A DNA stretch of 64,000 nt from Anagrus nilaparvatae. Lineage: Eukaryota > Arthropoda > Insecta > Hymenoptera > Mymaridae. The DNA is taken from contig JAKSXM010000007.1 in the NCBI GenBank assembly GCA_022575985.1, positions 35,714,501 to 35,778,500 on the forward strand, read 5' to 3'. Positions 22,010 through 34,943 of this stretch are shown here, one piece after another. The notes beneath the pieces are model-generated. The model had not been told where the DNA came from and did not search any database. It saw only the letters and a list, made by a program, of their open reading frames with translations. The position numbers were made by a program, and so were the translations under genes. Position 1 is the stretch's first letter. Every line of letters starts with the position of its first letter.

Positions 22010-23190
22010 CAGTGTTTATTCACCAGCAAACACGACAATATCTTTATGTTTTTGAGGTCGCTTATTTTGAATCTGATGTCAGATAAACGAAATTGTCCAT
22101 TCACGCCTAGCTTGAAAGATCGGATTATGCAAACGTCGGGCACTTGGGATTTTATAGCGGAAAATGAATGTTCAACGTATAAGGAGATAGTACTTTCTTG
22201 GATTTAAATGTTTCACCTAGCTTCTTGAGAGTTATTTGATAAAACGTGTCTCTCGGGAGAGCTGAAAATGAGCAAAAATTTTTCTTGCTCGGATCGGGCT
22301 GAAATTTTCAGGAAAGGTTGCTTTTTTGGTCCCCAAAAACATTGTGAAACCCGTTTTTCAAAATCAGTCATCCTCTTTAAGATATTTATCAATATGTCTC
22401 CCATTTAAAATACATGGTAAAAGACATTTAGTAGCGGTTTTTCTTATTTTGCTCCAGAATTTTAATTTGACCAAGCACCAAACCAACGAGAAAAGTTTTT
22501 TTTAACATTAATTTTAAATAAATTCTATACATATAAATAATTTAATATACGCAATTTTTAAAAAACGTTATTTTTTCAATTTTAAACGCGATTTTTTCAG
22601 ACATAGAGGCGTCTGGCCACGTGGGCTAAACACCAATCCTCTATATAAGGAAGCAGGCATGTGAATGAATGTTAAAAAAAACTTTTCTCGTTGGTTTGGT
22701 GCTTAGTCAAACTAAAATTGTGAAGCAAATTCAGAAAATCCGCTACTAAATGGCTTTTCCCATGTATTTTATATGGGAGACATATTGATAAATATCTCGA
22801 AGAGGATCACTGATTTTGAAAAACGGGTTTCACCATGTTTTTGGGAACCAAAAAAGAAACCTTTCCTGAAAATTTCAGCCCGATCCGAGAAGTAAAAATT
22901 TTTGCTCATTTTCAGCTGCCCCGAGAGACACTTTTTATCAAATAACTCTCAAGAAGCTAGGTGAAACATTTAAATCCAAGAAAGTATTATCTCCTTATAG
23001 GCTGAACATTCATTTTTCGCTATAAAATCCCAAGTGCCCGACGTTTGCATAATACGATCTTTCAAGCTAGGCGTGCATTGGAAGCTGTCAATTAGCTGTC
23101 AAAAATCTAAAATTCTGTAAATAACTTGAAAGTTTAGCTGGAATATACGTATTTGAGGTTGCGGATTTCGAATCAGATGTCAGTCTGACG
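22010..23190. mobile_element. Long inverted-repeat element, arms of about 410 bp
   Basis: The left arm (about 22,087-22,511) and right arm (about 22,673-23,075) are near-identical inverted copies. ACGCCTAGCTTGAAAGATCG with CAAACGTCGGGCACTTGGGA at 22,103-22,148 reappears reversed at 23,030-23,070. GCACCAAACCAACGAGAAAAG at 22,475 reappears reversed at 22,684. The centre (about 160 bp) contains CCACGTGGGC and CTATATAAGG, a TATA-like word. The outer part reads into the 125-bp tandem units at 23,080-23,660. Open frames in the arms have no family. Confidence 0.8.
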
Positions 23191-23660
23191 ATATTCTTTT
23201 AAAAAGTATTTTAAATTTTAATTTTCAAAACTTTCATATAATTGATCTATGAAAGGAATTTACACACTGAAACATGCCATAAAAACAACAATTTACACAC
23301 AAACACACACACACACTTACAATTTTTTTAGTTTTTTGACAGCAAATTGACAGCTGTCAATTGACGATTTCGTAAATTCAATATCGGATTCAAAATCAAC
23401 GACCTCAAAAACGCAAATTCTACCATTTTAAGTTTTTTACGATATTTTAGGGTTTGACAGTTAATTGACAGCTGTCAACCAACAATATCGGCAGTCTGAT
23501 ATCCGATTCGAAATCAGCGACCTGAAATACGTATATCCCAGCTAAACTTTAAAGTTTTATACGATATTTTAGATTTTTGACAGTTAATTGACAGCTAATG
23601 GACAATTACGTTAATCTGACATCGGATTCGAAATCAGTGACCTGAAAAACTTAAAGATAT
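23080..23660. repeat. Tandem units of about 125-140 bp with TTGACAGCTGTCAA palindromes
   Basis: Four diverged units each carry TTGACAGNTNATTGACAGCT, CGGATTCGAAATCAGCGACC, AAAAACG/ATACGTATAT and TTTTACGATATTTTAG. The perfect 14-bp palindrome TTGACAGCTGTCAA occurs at 23,347-23,360 and 23,465-23,478. The array adjoins the long inverted repeat and shares the GAATCNGATGTCAG word with its left arm near 22,070. Confidence 0.7.
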
Positions 23661-24130
23661 ACTTTAAAGATAAAAGAAAAAAGCTTTTTAAGCCCATTGA
23701 GACTTTTGTTCAGAATGATGAAACCTACAACATATCAAAATATTCAGCCAATTCGACCAAAACTTTATTTCTTATCCTTTTGTGCGGGATCCTTTATATT
23801 TTTGTATATTTTAAACAAGTGCAAAATTACTTGCTTAGATTTTTTAAGGGTGCTTTTTTAGTTCAATGTTACGACAATGTCATAAAATAGGGTTTTAAGG
23901 TAGTTTTCCAAATAACACTATCATTTTAAAATTCAACCATAATACATCCCTTTGGTTCTCTCATCGTAATAGTTAATAAACCAAATGTCCATTTCGGCCC
24001 AAACTTACTAATTTTTGAGTCTAATATTCACCTAGCATACTCAAAAACCCCTAATTACGAGTGTTTTTAAAAATTTATTTACCTTACAATGCTTTTTACC
24101 AACCTCTTTCACCATTTTGATTGTCAGTCT
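23661..24130. other. Spacer
   Basis: No gene or repeat is recognised. Confidence 0.4.
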
Positions 24131-24160
24131 GAGTAAAGCATGCGTTAGCATGCTTTACTC
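24131..24160. repeat. Perfect 13-bp stem, 4-nt loop hairpin
   Basis: GAGTAAAGCATGC, loop GTTA, then GCATGCTTTACTC. All thirteen pairs are exact. No T run follows and no gene adjoins, so it is not a recognised terminator or histone-type stem-loop. Confidence 0.9.
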
Positions 24161-24610
24161 ATGTTATATCCCCGCAGGAAAATGATATAAGGTGAGTTAG
24201 TTTGCGCTTTATTGATTTTATGAATATAAATAAAACTTACACCATAGTATTCGAAATTTTATAATGGTTTTCACTATTATTTTATTTTTTAGATACGATA
24301 TTTTTTACCAAAGTTACTGCAATTTTTATGACGCGCGTCAGTTTTTACATTATTTCCATACTGTAAAAATATTCATATTATGTATGTGTTTTTTATATCG
24401 TTATACTATTTAGTATATTATTAATGTTATTATTAAACTTATTATTCATATAATTTATTTAATAAAATATTAATTATTTATATAATAAATACATTATTTT
24501 AACTGTTTTTTACTTCAGTAATAGCTTAAATAAGATTTAAAATTATTTTTTAGAAATTCAAAATACCTTATAAGTGGTCGAAATCTTCATTTTCTGGCTT
24601 CTTGAAGCAT

Positions 24611-24887
24611 CTCACGTAAAAAGATTAGGCTTAATTTTGGGTAAGCTGACGGACTAACCTAAAAAGGCTTAATTTTTAAAATTAAGCTTACGGACTAACC
24701 TCAAAAGACTTAATTTTTAGAATTAAGCCTTTATTAATTTTTTTTTAATAAAGGCTTTTTAAAAATTTTTTAAATCATTAATTATGGCATTTTTAGGTTA
24801 GTCCGTAAACTTACTTCAAAAAGCTTAATCCTGTAAGGATTACTGAAGTAAGCTTATCCGAAATTAAGCTTATTCTTTTTACGTGGG
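24611..24887. mobile_element. MITE with CACGTAAAAAGA terminal inverted repeats
   Basis: The left end CTCACGTAAAAAGATTAGG and right end (reverse complement) CCCACGTAAAAAGAATAAG continue inward as GCTTAATTTnGGnTAAGCT. The inverted repeat is about 38 bp. Inside, ACGGACTAACCT with AAAAGNCTTAATTTT is repeated and then occurs inverted (AGGTTAGTCCGT). 277 bp, no coding. Target duplication uncertain. Confidence 0.7.
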
Positions 24888-27029
24888 ATTTTAGGCTAAT
24901 ACCAACCAAAAAATCGAATTCACCGGGAAATTTTCCATTGGATACCCATTGAATATATTTTTTTTATTGCATCTTTTTGGGTTTACAAATTAATTGCTAA
25001 AAAAATTATGAGTAAATTTGAAAACTTCAAAAAAAATTCAAATGGGCCCAATGTGGGCACTTTTGCATCTAAAGGGCTAAACTATTAGAAGAAATCATGT
25101 TTCATATATGTAAAAACATTGGAAAAATTTGGGGTCAATCGGTGAAGGTCATTTTGCAAGACGACACCATTCAGCTGGATTTAACCCTATTTTTTTTTTC
25201 TTTTTTAATTGTGCCAAATGAATCGATATTAATCGGGGAATCCTTTCAAATTTCGCTGTCTCAACATATAAACTTGTAAAAACATAAAAATATATATCCT
25301 TAGGTAAAATTTCCCGCGGAATCCAAATTTTTGGTCAGTTTTTTGATTGGTCACGTGACTTGGCGGGAAATTTGAAATTTTTAAGAAATGAAAATCTTAA
25401 AATCAGATTTTTGATCTAGTTTTTTAAGGAAGTCAAAAAACAAAACAAAAATTTTACCATAAGAAGTATACATAAAGAAAAAAATTTTGGGTATTTTAAA
25501 AGTAAAATTGGTTTTTCTGCTGGAGAGATATTAATGCTAGAAGTTGGAACGTATTTACTCGATTTCTCGCACATGCGCAACCAAAAAATAATTTGAACCA
25601 CGGAATTGGATAGCCAGGGAAATTTCCTATCTGGGATTAAAAGGAAAAGCTTTTTGCAATAAAATAAGAGTCTGAGAGAATTTTTAGTAAATTTCGCGCT
25701 CTTAAAAATAAAAAAAATAAAAAGCAGAAAAAAATCTAATACGGCTATAAAAAAGGAGAAGACGATAGTACTTTGAGGGAAAAATATTTTGGGACCAATT
25801 TGAAGACCCAAGAATTAGGTTCTCATACACTTGAGGAATATCAACCCATATAGAACTGTATTTTATATTAAATTTTTATAAATTTTACCATCAAAATTAA
25901 TGTATTTAATTTAATATAATTAATAAAATTGAAAATTTAAAATGATAACAAAATTTTTATTAAAAAATATACAGCGACAGTAATTATTAAATATAAAGTA
26001 ATTATCTTTATTTTATATTTTATTTTATTTATAAATAAATTTTTATCTTCACTCAGACTTCTTATTATTTATAATGATTTACTAGTATTATACATTTCCG
26101 AATTAAATATTAAATAATTTTAAGCTTAATAGAAATAATAGCAAGCAAAAAAAACTATTAGCTAATAATTTCACATCATTTTTTTTAGAAACTTTTATTT
26201 TTATGAATTTATATCCACCATATTAATTTCACCAATAATTCAACAATAGTCTATTCAATTTAATTTACCTCTTATAAAATTAAACATGAATCTAAGAACG
26301 AAACTTAAGGTAGCTATATTGGATCCGCCATATTGAAATTTTTAAAAACAAAAAATTAGTATCATATGTAGATTGAGCATATACTCGAAAACTCTTTTAA
26401 TAATAAACCATAAATCTTTTTAAAAGATTAGTAAATTCATGTTCATTTTTTCAAATAATTCTGCCAGATTGTTTCCACCATATTTATTAACGAACATTTA
26501 AATTTTTATTATTTTGGTAAATTTATTTTTATTAATAATGATCATTGCTAATCATTTTTACTCATTTTTTGGTAAATTATTTATTTTCGAAACAATATTT
26601 TACCCGCTTTATTGAATCTGCCATCTTGGATTTATGAAATTCTAAATTTTGGCCAAATTAAATCAAAAGCAAATTCATAAGGATGATTAAAAAAAAATTA
26701 TTCATTTTAAATGTTACTAGTGTTGAGAACTGTCGTTTGATCAAAAATATTGCTTTTTGCGCCACTGTAATGGGCTCAATTAAAATTAAATAAAAATATT
26801 ACTATATGCCTGTATACTTATTTAAATTATTTATTTATCAAAATAACCTTGTTATATCGCTTTAAAATCGGGTTAAGAGCATTCATTTAAAAAAAAAATA
26901 TATACATTTTTAAAAGCATTTTTGACTTTAGATAAACCATATCTCAGAAAAAGTTTGTTTATACGATTAGGTTCAATGTCTAATATTTTAACTTTATTCC
27001 AATTAAATGCATGAGCTAATTGTATATAC
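24888..27029. other. AT-rich spacer without recognised genes
   Basis: Open frames at 25,097-25,279 (plus) and 25,811-25,416 (minus) are hydrophobic products of A/T-rich DNA with no domain. GATCCGCCATATTGAAATTT at 26,321 and AATCTGCCATCTTGGATTT at 26,617 are single echoes of the CCGCCATCTTGG word of the 52-kb satellite. Confidence 0.45.
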
Positions 27030-27358
27030 TGTTACGTATGGTAGGTCATAATTCGAGCCATTGCATCCGCATTCTTTAATATTTATATATGTAACTTCCG
27101 AGTGTAATCGTTCAATAGTATAATCATCCATTCAGACTTATTGACTTAGACGCTGTTTCATATTAACTTATAATAAAGTCAGTGAATTAAACTAAAGTAT
27201 TCAGTGTGTTTATTTAAATGTGATAACTTCCTTCTATAATCTAGAACTTAACGCAGTTAATCATCAACATATTTATACATTCATCAACATATATCAACTT
27301 TAATCCTATATAATTATTAAAATACCTTATCCCGAATTAAACCTCAGGATACGTAACA
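27030..27358 (+). repeat. LTR (short variant, 329 bp) followed by a primer-binding-like site
   Basis: It starts TGTTACGTATGGTAGGTC and ends GGATACGTAACA, the TG...CA form of a retrotransposon LTR. It matches the 830-bp LTR at 45,864-46,693 over its whole length but lacks three internal blocks (about 400, 26 and 60 bp). Directly after it, TGGCTCCCCAAGTGG (27,364) sits where a tRNA primer-binding site is expected. This makes it a 5' LTR on the plus strand. Confidence 0.8.
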
Positions 27359-27741
27359 GAAATTGGCTCCCCAAGTGGAAAGCTGGTAAGAAGGAACATT
27401 AGCATATTACCTATCAAGATAATTTTTTTTAAATTTTTATAGCAAATAAAGGACATCGTTACTATAATTGCATATATCCAAACTGTAAAATTTGCCAAAA
27501 AGTTAAAAAAGTAGAAAACTTCTAAAATTTCTAATCACGAAATATTATCAATAAATAAAGTAAGTAATAAAGTAACTGTAACAGTAAAATACACCATCGA
27601 GCTCAAAGAAGATGATCAGTTCTAATCAATCAAATATCGAAGACCACCAAGACAATTTAAGCCGTTATACCACAATACACCATAAAAAAAAAGACATAAA
27701 ACAAGATAAGTTTGAAATTTTCAATCACGACATCACTGAAA

Positions 27742-27774
<33 letters not shown>

Positions 27775-28704
27775 CTGATTAAATATACATTTGCACTCAA
27801 GGAAGAAACCAACTCTAGTAAATCAAAAAAAAATCAAAACTATTGAAAAACAAATTAAGCCGTTACACCACAACATTACCACCAAAGGAAATTAAAAAGC
27901 CAAGCTGTAAGCCAATCTGTAAAGCCAAGTCGTAAACCAAGCTGTAAAGCCAAGCCGTAAGCCAAGCCTTCACAATGGATATCAGGATCCAGTTTGATAT
28001 GACCATATTTCTTGCCAGTCAAGCTGTTTTAGGCAGTTCACTAACTAATTTGGACACGGATGGATGGATGGATTTTCCTCATTGTGTCTCCGATATTGTA
28101 AGTACTCTTTTTATTAAGAATTTCTTTTAACAAACTTTTACTTTATGTTTTCTAAAAATTACAGCACTAAAACAAGATTTTTATATTATTTTTTTTAAAT
28201 CTATTTTTGCAAAAAAAATGAAAATGAGCCATATATTTAATTCCTGTTGATTAATATTTAAACAAATTTTATAATGACTCCTTTAACACAGTTTCCCGAC
28301 GAAACAATTTCCGAGTTTGCATCTCGCGTTCGTTTTTTTGGAGATCATTTATTAAAAAACCGGACCCCCCCTGGAGTCTTAGTTATTGGAAACAATTAGC
28401 AGAGCCAAGGGTTTTTACCTGGTTCATGGAAGGCCTTGACAGGCCAGAAAAGTACATAGCTTCAACCTTTCCAACTCCCACTAATTGGATGGAAGTTGTG
28501 AAGATAGTCAGTAAGATCGAGAAATTGTGCGATGTTCGTGTTGATTCACTGGATATAAGGTATAGCGAAGCACCTTTATCCTCCATAAGCCCTGTAATAG
28601 AAGAAGACACTACAAAAATAAATAAAATTATCGATATCAAATATAACGCCGATCAGAAACCACCCATCATAAAAAAACGAACCTACCTAAGCCAAAATGT
28701 ATAA
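27359..28704 (+). pseudogene. Decayed internal region of an LTR retrotransposon, gag-like fragments
   Basis: After the LTR comes a leader with A runs (27,742-27,766) and a 12-bp-type minisatellite GCCAAGCTGTAA (27,895-27,967). Then follow an open piece from ATG 27,975 (MDIRIQFDMTIFLASQAVLG) and, after a possible GTAAGT/ACAG intron, FPDETISEFASRVRFFGDHL (28,291 on). This is the kind of block seen in Gag capsid regions. A frame change near 28,370 leads into 28,426-28,704 (DRPEKYIASTFPTPTNWMEV), which ends at a stop. No protease, RT or integrase follows and no matching 3' LTR is nearby, so the element is heavily truncated. The Gag assignment rests on position after an LTR and general resemblance only. 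Confidence 0.5.
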
Positions 28705-31280
28705 CATGAACCTTAATAAGTCGGAAAACTGATCATCCTCCCGTAACAAGCAGAGGATGCACTATCAAAAGATTTATTAAATCACAGGAATATATTATCA
28801 CTTTCGCCTGAAAATATTCCTCTCATTACTAAGCAGACAATCCACGAAACTGCCATGCTTCCTTGTAAGCAAACTGATAATAAAGTTACGTTTACCAATT
28901 ACCTTGCTTTTTGGATAAATTATATATTAGTAAATTTTATAATACATACAAAAATAAGTTTTTATATTACCAGCCTTAGGTTAATCCCTGAAATTTCCCT
29001 CAGATATTGGCCATTGCCCAACATACATTTGTCTAACTCGTTTAGACCCCCTTTCCGGCCACCTTGGTCAAAAATTTAATAGGTTCGACCCATTTTACTA
29101 TCTACTGAACAAAGTAGTAAATTAATAACATTTCTTAATAGATTTAATTGATTTAATAATCTTATTAGTTATAATTCTTTAAAAAAAAAAAAAATAATAA
29201 TAATAATAAACAAAAAAAACAAAAATTATACAAATATCTAGATATATTTTTTACCTAATACTTCAAATTATTAATCGATCCTCCGGATTTGAATCCAATT
29301 GGATTAGAAAAACCGTAAATCCGGAAAACCGTACATCCCAAAAGTCATTTTTTTTCTATATTTTAACCCCACATCCGACAAACTGCACATCCCAAAATTC
29401 AATTTTTATATTTTAACCGCACATCCGAAAATATATTTTAACTGCACATCCAAAAATTATATCCAGTATTCATTTTTTTAATACATAAAATAAAAAACCG
29501 TACATCCGAAAAACTGCACATCCGAAAAACCGCACATCCCAAAATTCATTTTTTTTCATATTTCAAAACTTTTCTCGCGATAACTAAAACTAATATACCG
29601 GTAAATCCAGGCAAAATAAACTATCCAAATTATATCCAAATTATTTAAATTTTATGATCCGAAAATTAACTTAAATTTTCCATACAAATTGATAAATTCA
29701 TGTTCTACAAGATATATTACACACAAATTTAATTTTTTTATCATTTTTAACCCTGTAAATTATAAATTATTAATTAAAAACTATAAAAATTGATGAATTT
29801 TTACGATTCAAAAATTAACCTAATTTTTTCATATTAATCAACAAATTCATGTAAAATAAGCCGTATTATATTCATATTTTTAAAATCTTATCAATTTTAA
29901 TCCTTTAAATTTTAAATTATTACTTAAAAATCAATTGACAAATCATACAAATTGACAAATCATATAAATAAATAATAATATTATAACAAAATACAAGAAT
30001 ACAATCTAATTTACTTACAATGGACCTACAACCCTCATAATTAACCAAAAAAAAAACTGTATTTATAAGTCAAATCTAAAATATAACTAATAAATATTTT
30101 TTTTTCTATCAGAGCATACATAAACAATCAAACACACATATTTAAGTTGTCTTTTATTATTTTTTTTGACAGTCTTAATCATAATTTTTCATTTTGCCAT
30201 TCTTCTTCTTAAATCCAATGAATAAAGTAATTTCTTTGAAAAGCAATTAGTATAAATTTTTCTATATTCAAAATTAATATTTTTTTTATTTTATTTTATG
30301 TTCCTTTTTTGTTATAAATGGTAATAAAGTTACGTTAAATTGAAATTCATTGAAAAGTCTTTATATAGTTTTCGCTGTAATAATAACTATACCTATGTTA
30401 TTTACAATATTAATAATAATAATAATAACGAAGTAATAACTAATAAATAATAAATACTAAGTAATAAATAATTAATAATAGCTTATATAAGTATAAAATA
30501 CATGGAGAAAAAGATAACAAGATAACGAAAAATAAAATGACGAAAATTATATAAAGATTGAAACAACTTAACATTGAAATACAAACTTTGAAATGTTGTG
30601 AAAAATGTTATCAATAATAAACAAAAGAAAACTACAAAAAGGAAATTTTTTTTTTGAACGCAATTTTTATCATGCAGATTTTTTATCTTCCATAATTATT
30701 CCACTAAAATTTATTGCTAAGGTGAGCTACTAATTGATTGATCGATTTTATTTTACCTTTGTAATACTATTCTATAAATACAAAAAAAAATAATAATAAC
30801 GACTTAAGCTATAAATTGACAAACGATATAAATAAACAAATACAAAAATATAATTTATTTATTATAAGTATGATTTGAAAAATAATACAGTGTTTTTAAC
30901 TATGAAAGTTTTATAAAGTTGAACAAGTATTAACGAAGCACAATATTTTATTATATTTCTTTTTACTTTTAATCTCAAAGTTTTACGTATACGCAGAAAA
31001 TTTTATATGTGTTAGTTTAAAAACGTTTATTACGATGTTAGCAGGCTAATTCAAATTTCTCTCAGACATCCTTAAATATCTGTGAAAACCAGTGGAAAAC
31101 ACAGATTAACTAACAGATTTAAATAATTTTTTTTTCCACATGCAAGTTCTATAAAAATCTTTTAAATATTTACATAGTTTTAGGCTCAAAACTATAATCA
31201 GATTATGATCTTTTAAAATTATTTTTACCAATATATATATATATATATATATTTGAAATTTCTTATACTAACCATATATA
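28705..31280. other. AT-rich spacer with minisatellite
   Basis: At 29,310-29,560 there are about nine units built on AACCGTACATCCGAAAA / ACTGCACATCCCAAAATTCA. At 30,410-30,430 and 29,195-29,215 there are (TAA)n runs, and at 31,232-31,252 a (TA)n run. No gene seen. Confidence 0.55.
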
Positions 31281-31685
31281 TATAATATGCTTATATTTAT
31301 TTATTTTAAATCTTTCTTATATTTTTTTTATATTTGGCACTTCAATAAACAAAACTGAGTTTCTCTGTAAAATCAAAATTTTAGTATTAATTATTACTAT
31401 TTTACATAAATTACATTATAGAGTTTACTTAAAATATTATACCTGTAAAATCAAAGAAACGACATTTAAGCTTATTTTAATGCCAGTTTCTTTCACAGTT
31501 TTATAAAAGTTTTAACAACTAAATTATATTATATTACATCAGTTTTTACTTTAACAAATCTTATTATATTATACATGTGCTTTTTCTATAAAACTACCTT
31601 TTTTGACATCGATCAGTTTACTCCCTGTTTTACCATAAAAGCGCGGCAATATTTAAATTTAAAAAAGATTATATTATTTCTTACA
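31281..31685 (-). repeat. 3' LTR of the Ty3/gypsy element
   Basis: 405 bp, co-linear with 36,132-36,536. In element sense it follows the polypurine tract directly and starts TGTAAG. Confidence 0.92.
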
Positions 31686-31730
31686 TCTCCCCCCATCAGG
31701 AAGAAAATTTTTATGAAAATTTTCATTTCA

Positions 31731-34700
31731 TCATTGAAAATCAGAAATTGGCAAAAGTTTTGAAATATGGAAGAAATTTGATTCTGATTTTTTATGACCT
31801 GTATCTATTTCATAGATTGAGTTTGACAATTTTTTTCTAATCTTATATGGACCAATCCTTAATTCATCTAATTTTTTTCTATTTAACTTGTTACCACTTT
31901 CTATGAATACCATGTCCTCTTTTTCAAATTCAAAATACTTTCTATTTTTGTCATATATTTCTTTATTATAGTTATGTAATATAATTGTATTTTTCAATGC
32001 AGTTTTTCTATCTTGAATCCGAATTTCATGTGAACTCTCTTCTTTTAATTCATCAGGTATTGGCGTAACATCCGTACCTTCTAATAAATATATTGGTGCA
32101 AATCCAGTTACTGTGTGTTCAGTTTCGTTATATTTTTTTACACATTCTTGTGCTATTGTCGTCCAAGCAGTTTTTGTTTTATTTTCATTTATTCGACATC
32201 TTATTCTATTGACTAGTGTTTGATTTAATCTTTCGTTTAGACCATTCGAAAACGGCGAATCAGCTGCGGTGAATATTATAGTTATATTATTATCTTTTAA
32301 AAAATTTTTAAATTGTCCCGAGTTTATTCCTGGGTATTGATCTGCTAGTATCATTCCAATTTTATTGTTTTCTGCTACTTTCTGAACCAGCTTAACAAAA
32401 TCATTTGCATTTTGTGTTTTTGACGTTGAAATATAAGCATATCTAATGAAGTGATCCACTAAAAGATGCATATATTTTTTTGTAGAACGAGAACCTCCAA
32501 ATCCTCCGATTGTATCGATTGACACTATTTCAAAAGGATTTTTAGCTGGGCCTAAGTGAGACATAAGACCAAATTTATTTTGTCCTCTTGATTTATTTTT
32601 TATACATATGTCACAAGTTTTGCAAATTTTTTTTATGTTATTCAACAAATTTTTAGCTGTGTAAAAAGGGCTAATCTTTTTTTGCATTTGACTTATCCCT
32701 ATATGGAAAAAATCTTCATGTATTCTTTTTATAATTTCAATACTAAAAGCTTCTGACAAAATTATTTTTTCTTTTTTCCTAATTTTATTGAAATATATAT
32801 TGTTTTTTATTATTAATTTCCGGTTGTTATGTAGGTGTATATTATTTTTTTGATCATTTAGAATATTTTCTAATTTTATACAATTAATAATTTTTAGTTG
32901 CTCATCTTTATTTTCATTTGATTCTAAAACTGGATTTCTGCTAAAAGAATCAGCTTCTAAATTATTCTTTCCAGGAGAGTATATTATTTTAATATTGTAT
33001 TGAGAGAGATAATACGTTAAATCTCCTAATGCATCATCTGTCCTAGCCTTTATATTCATGTTTTCTAATGGTTTATGATCTGTGAAAACAATGAATTCCC
33101 TACCTATTAATCGATGTTGCCAATATTTCACAGCTTCTTTTATTGCTAGACATTCTAAATAAATTGCTTTTTTCTCTATTTGTGTTTCGTTTAATTTTTT
33201 TGAAAAATACGCCACTGGTTTTTCTTCGCCATTATTCTGAGGTTGCTTCAAAACTGCCCCAATACCTACTATACTTGCATCCGTATATACATATATGTAT
33301 AGGTAAATTTCTATCGAAAATTGCCAAAATAGGTTTTGAGCATAGCAAAGCTTTTATTTTATCAAATGATTTTTGGCATTCATCTGACCAAATAAATTTT
33401 TCTCCTTTTCTTAACAATTTATGTAAAGGATCTAAGATAATTGAGTTCTTTGTTATATACTTATTATAAAAATTTATTTTGCCTAAAAATTGGCGAATAT
33501 TCTTTTGAGTTTTTGGAGTAGGAAAATTTTTTATGGAAATTAAATTATCTTTTAAAGGACTTACAGTGTTATTTCCTATTATGTGCCCTAAATATTTTAC
33601 ATAATCTTCTGCAAAAATGCATTTTGAAAATTTTAATCTAAAACCTTCTTCTGTTATAGCATTCAATAATCTTTTTAAGTGTTCTATGTGTTCTTTGAAA
33701 TTCCTAGAAAAAACCAAGAGGTCATCAATATAGTTCTCAACAAAATCCGACAAATTATGATTTCTTATTATGTTTTTTAAAATTCTTTGGAAAATCGCAG
33801 GTGCTGTTTTTAATCCAAATGGTAAGCATGTCCACTGATAGTGACCGTCTTGTGTTACAAAAGCCGATTTATATCTATCCTCGATTCGTAAAGGTATTGA
33901 CCAAAACGCTGAATTTATATCTAAAGTTGAAAAATATTTGCAATTTCTTGTTTTTTCTACTATATCTTCAATCATTGGGAAAGGTTGGGATTGAGGAATC
34001 ACAATTTTATTTAAATCTCTAAAATCCACGCATAATCTTGATTTTTTATCATCATCTTTCTAGTAAGCTAACGTTACTGGAGCCGCAAAAGGACTGTAAG
34101 ATTCCTCAATTAATTTTTTTTTCAACAGTTTAGAAATTTGTTGTTCTATTTCCTTTTTATCTTCAAAAGAGCATTTATACGGTCTTTTACTGCAATATTT
34201 ATCTACCGATAAATCAATACGAGCTTCATAATCTTTAACTGTACTAATATCATATTTATCTCTAGCGAAAATTGATTTATATTTATTCAGAATTTCATTT
34301 ATTGCTGATTTCTCTTCTATATTTAAGTGGTTTATAGATATCTCAAAATTATTCACATTTATACATTCATTAAAGTTTATCGAATATTCTTTATGAAAAT
34401 CTAATTCTTCTGGTTTAAATATTTTATTATTTATATTATTTTGTTTTTTCGTAGCCATATCTTCTATATTGACTTTAATTTTTGTAGCTCTATCTTCTAC
34501 AATATTTTTATATAATTTTTGTGTAGCCGTATCTTCTACATTATATTTATTTAATTTTTGTGTAGCCGTATCTTCTACATTAAAATTTATTAAATTTGAT
34601 TTTATTTCTTGTTTTATATTTAAATTTTCATCTTGCTTTAGTTTAAATTCTTTTATCATGTCCAAACCGATTAAAATATCATGATGAAAATTTTCGTTAT

Positions 34701-34943
34701 CTATTACAAATATGTCGGTATTTTTTTCTATTTCAAAAATTTTTATTTTAATATTTATCATGCCGTTAATTTTATCCACACCATTAATCGTCCGATATTT
34801 TGTACCTACTGTATCATTATTTTTATTATTTTTTAGTTTTAATATTTTTGCATTTATTACAGAAACATTTGATCCTGAGTCGTATATGCCAAAAAATTCT
34901 AAGCAATTATTTATTAACAGTTTTACTTTGATTAATGGTGGGA
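31731..34943 (-). pseudogene. Pol polyprotein: protease, RT, RNase H, integrase (one stop, one frameshift)
   Basis: In order: the aspartic protease core GIYDSGSNVSVINA (about 34,890); a linker holding four repeats of about 16 residues of the form NVEDTATQKLNK; then the RT entry ESYSPFAAPVTLAY. A TAG stop at 34,062-34,060 interrupts the next block before CVDFRDLNKIVIPQSQPFP. RT continues with STLDINSAFWSIPL, CLPFGLKTAPAIFQR and the catalytic NYIDDLLVFSRNF. A frameshift near 33,290 in a TATATATG tract separates RT from RNase H (PVAYFSKKLNE, FTDHKPLENM). The integrase has its zinc domain (HEDFFHIG...CKTCDIC), the DD35E core (SIDTIGGFG; LADQYPGINSGQF; SNGLNERLNQTL) and a C-terminal IGPYKIRKKL block, ending at 31,731. 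Apart from two lesions all catalytic residues are present. Confidence 0.92.

Noticed and set aside
24131..24160. Transcription terminator
   Set aside because: Intrinsic terminators of this kind belong to bacteria. There is no T run and no gene here.
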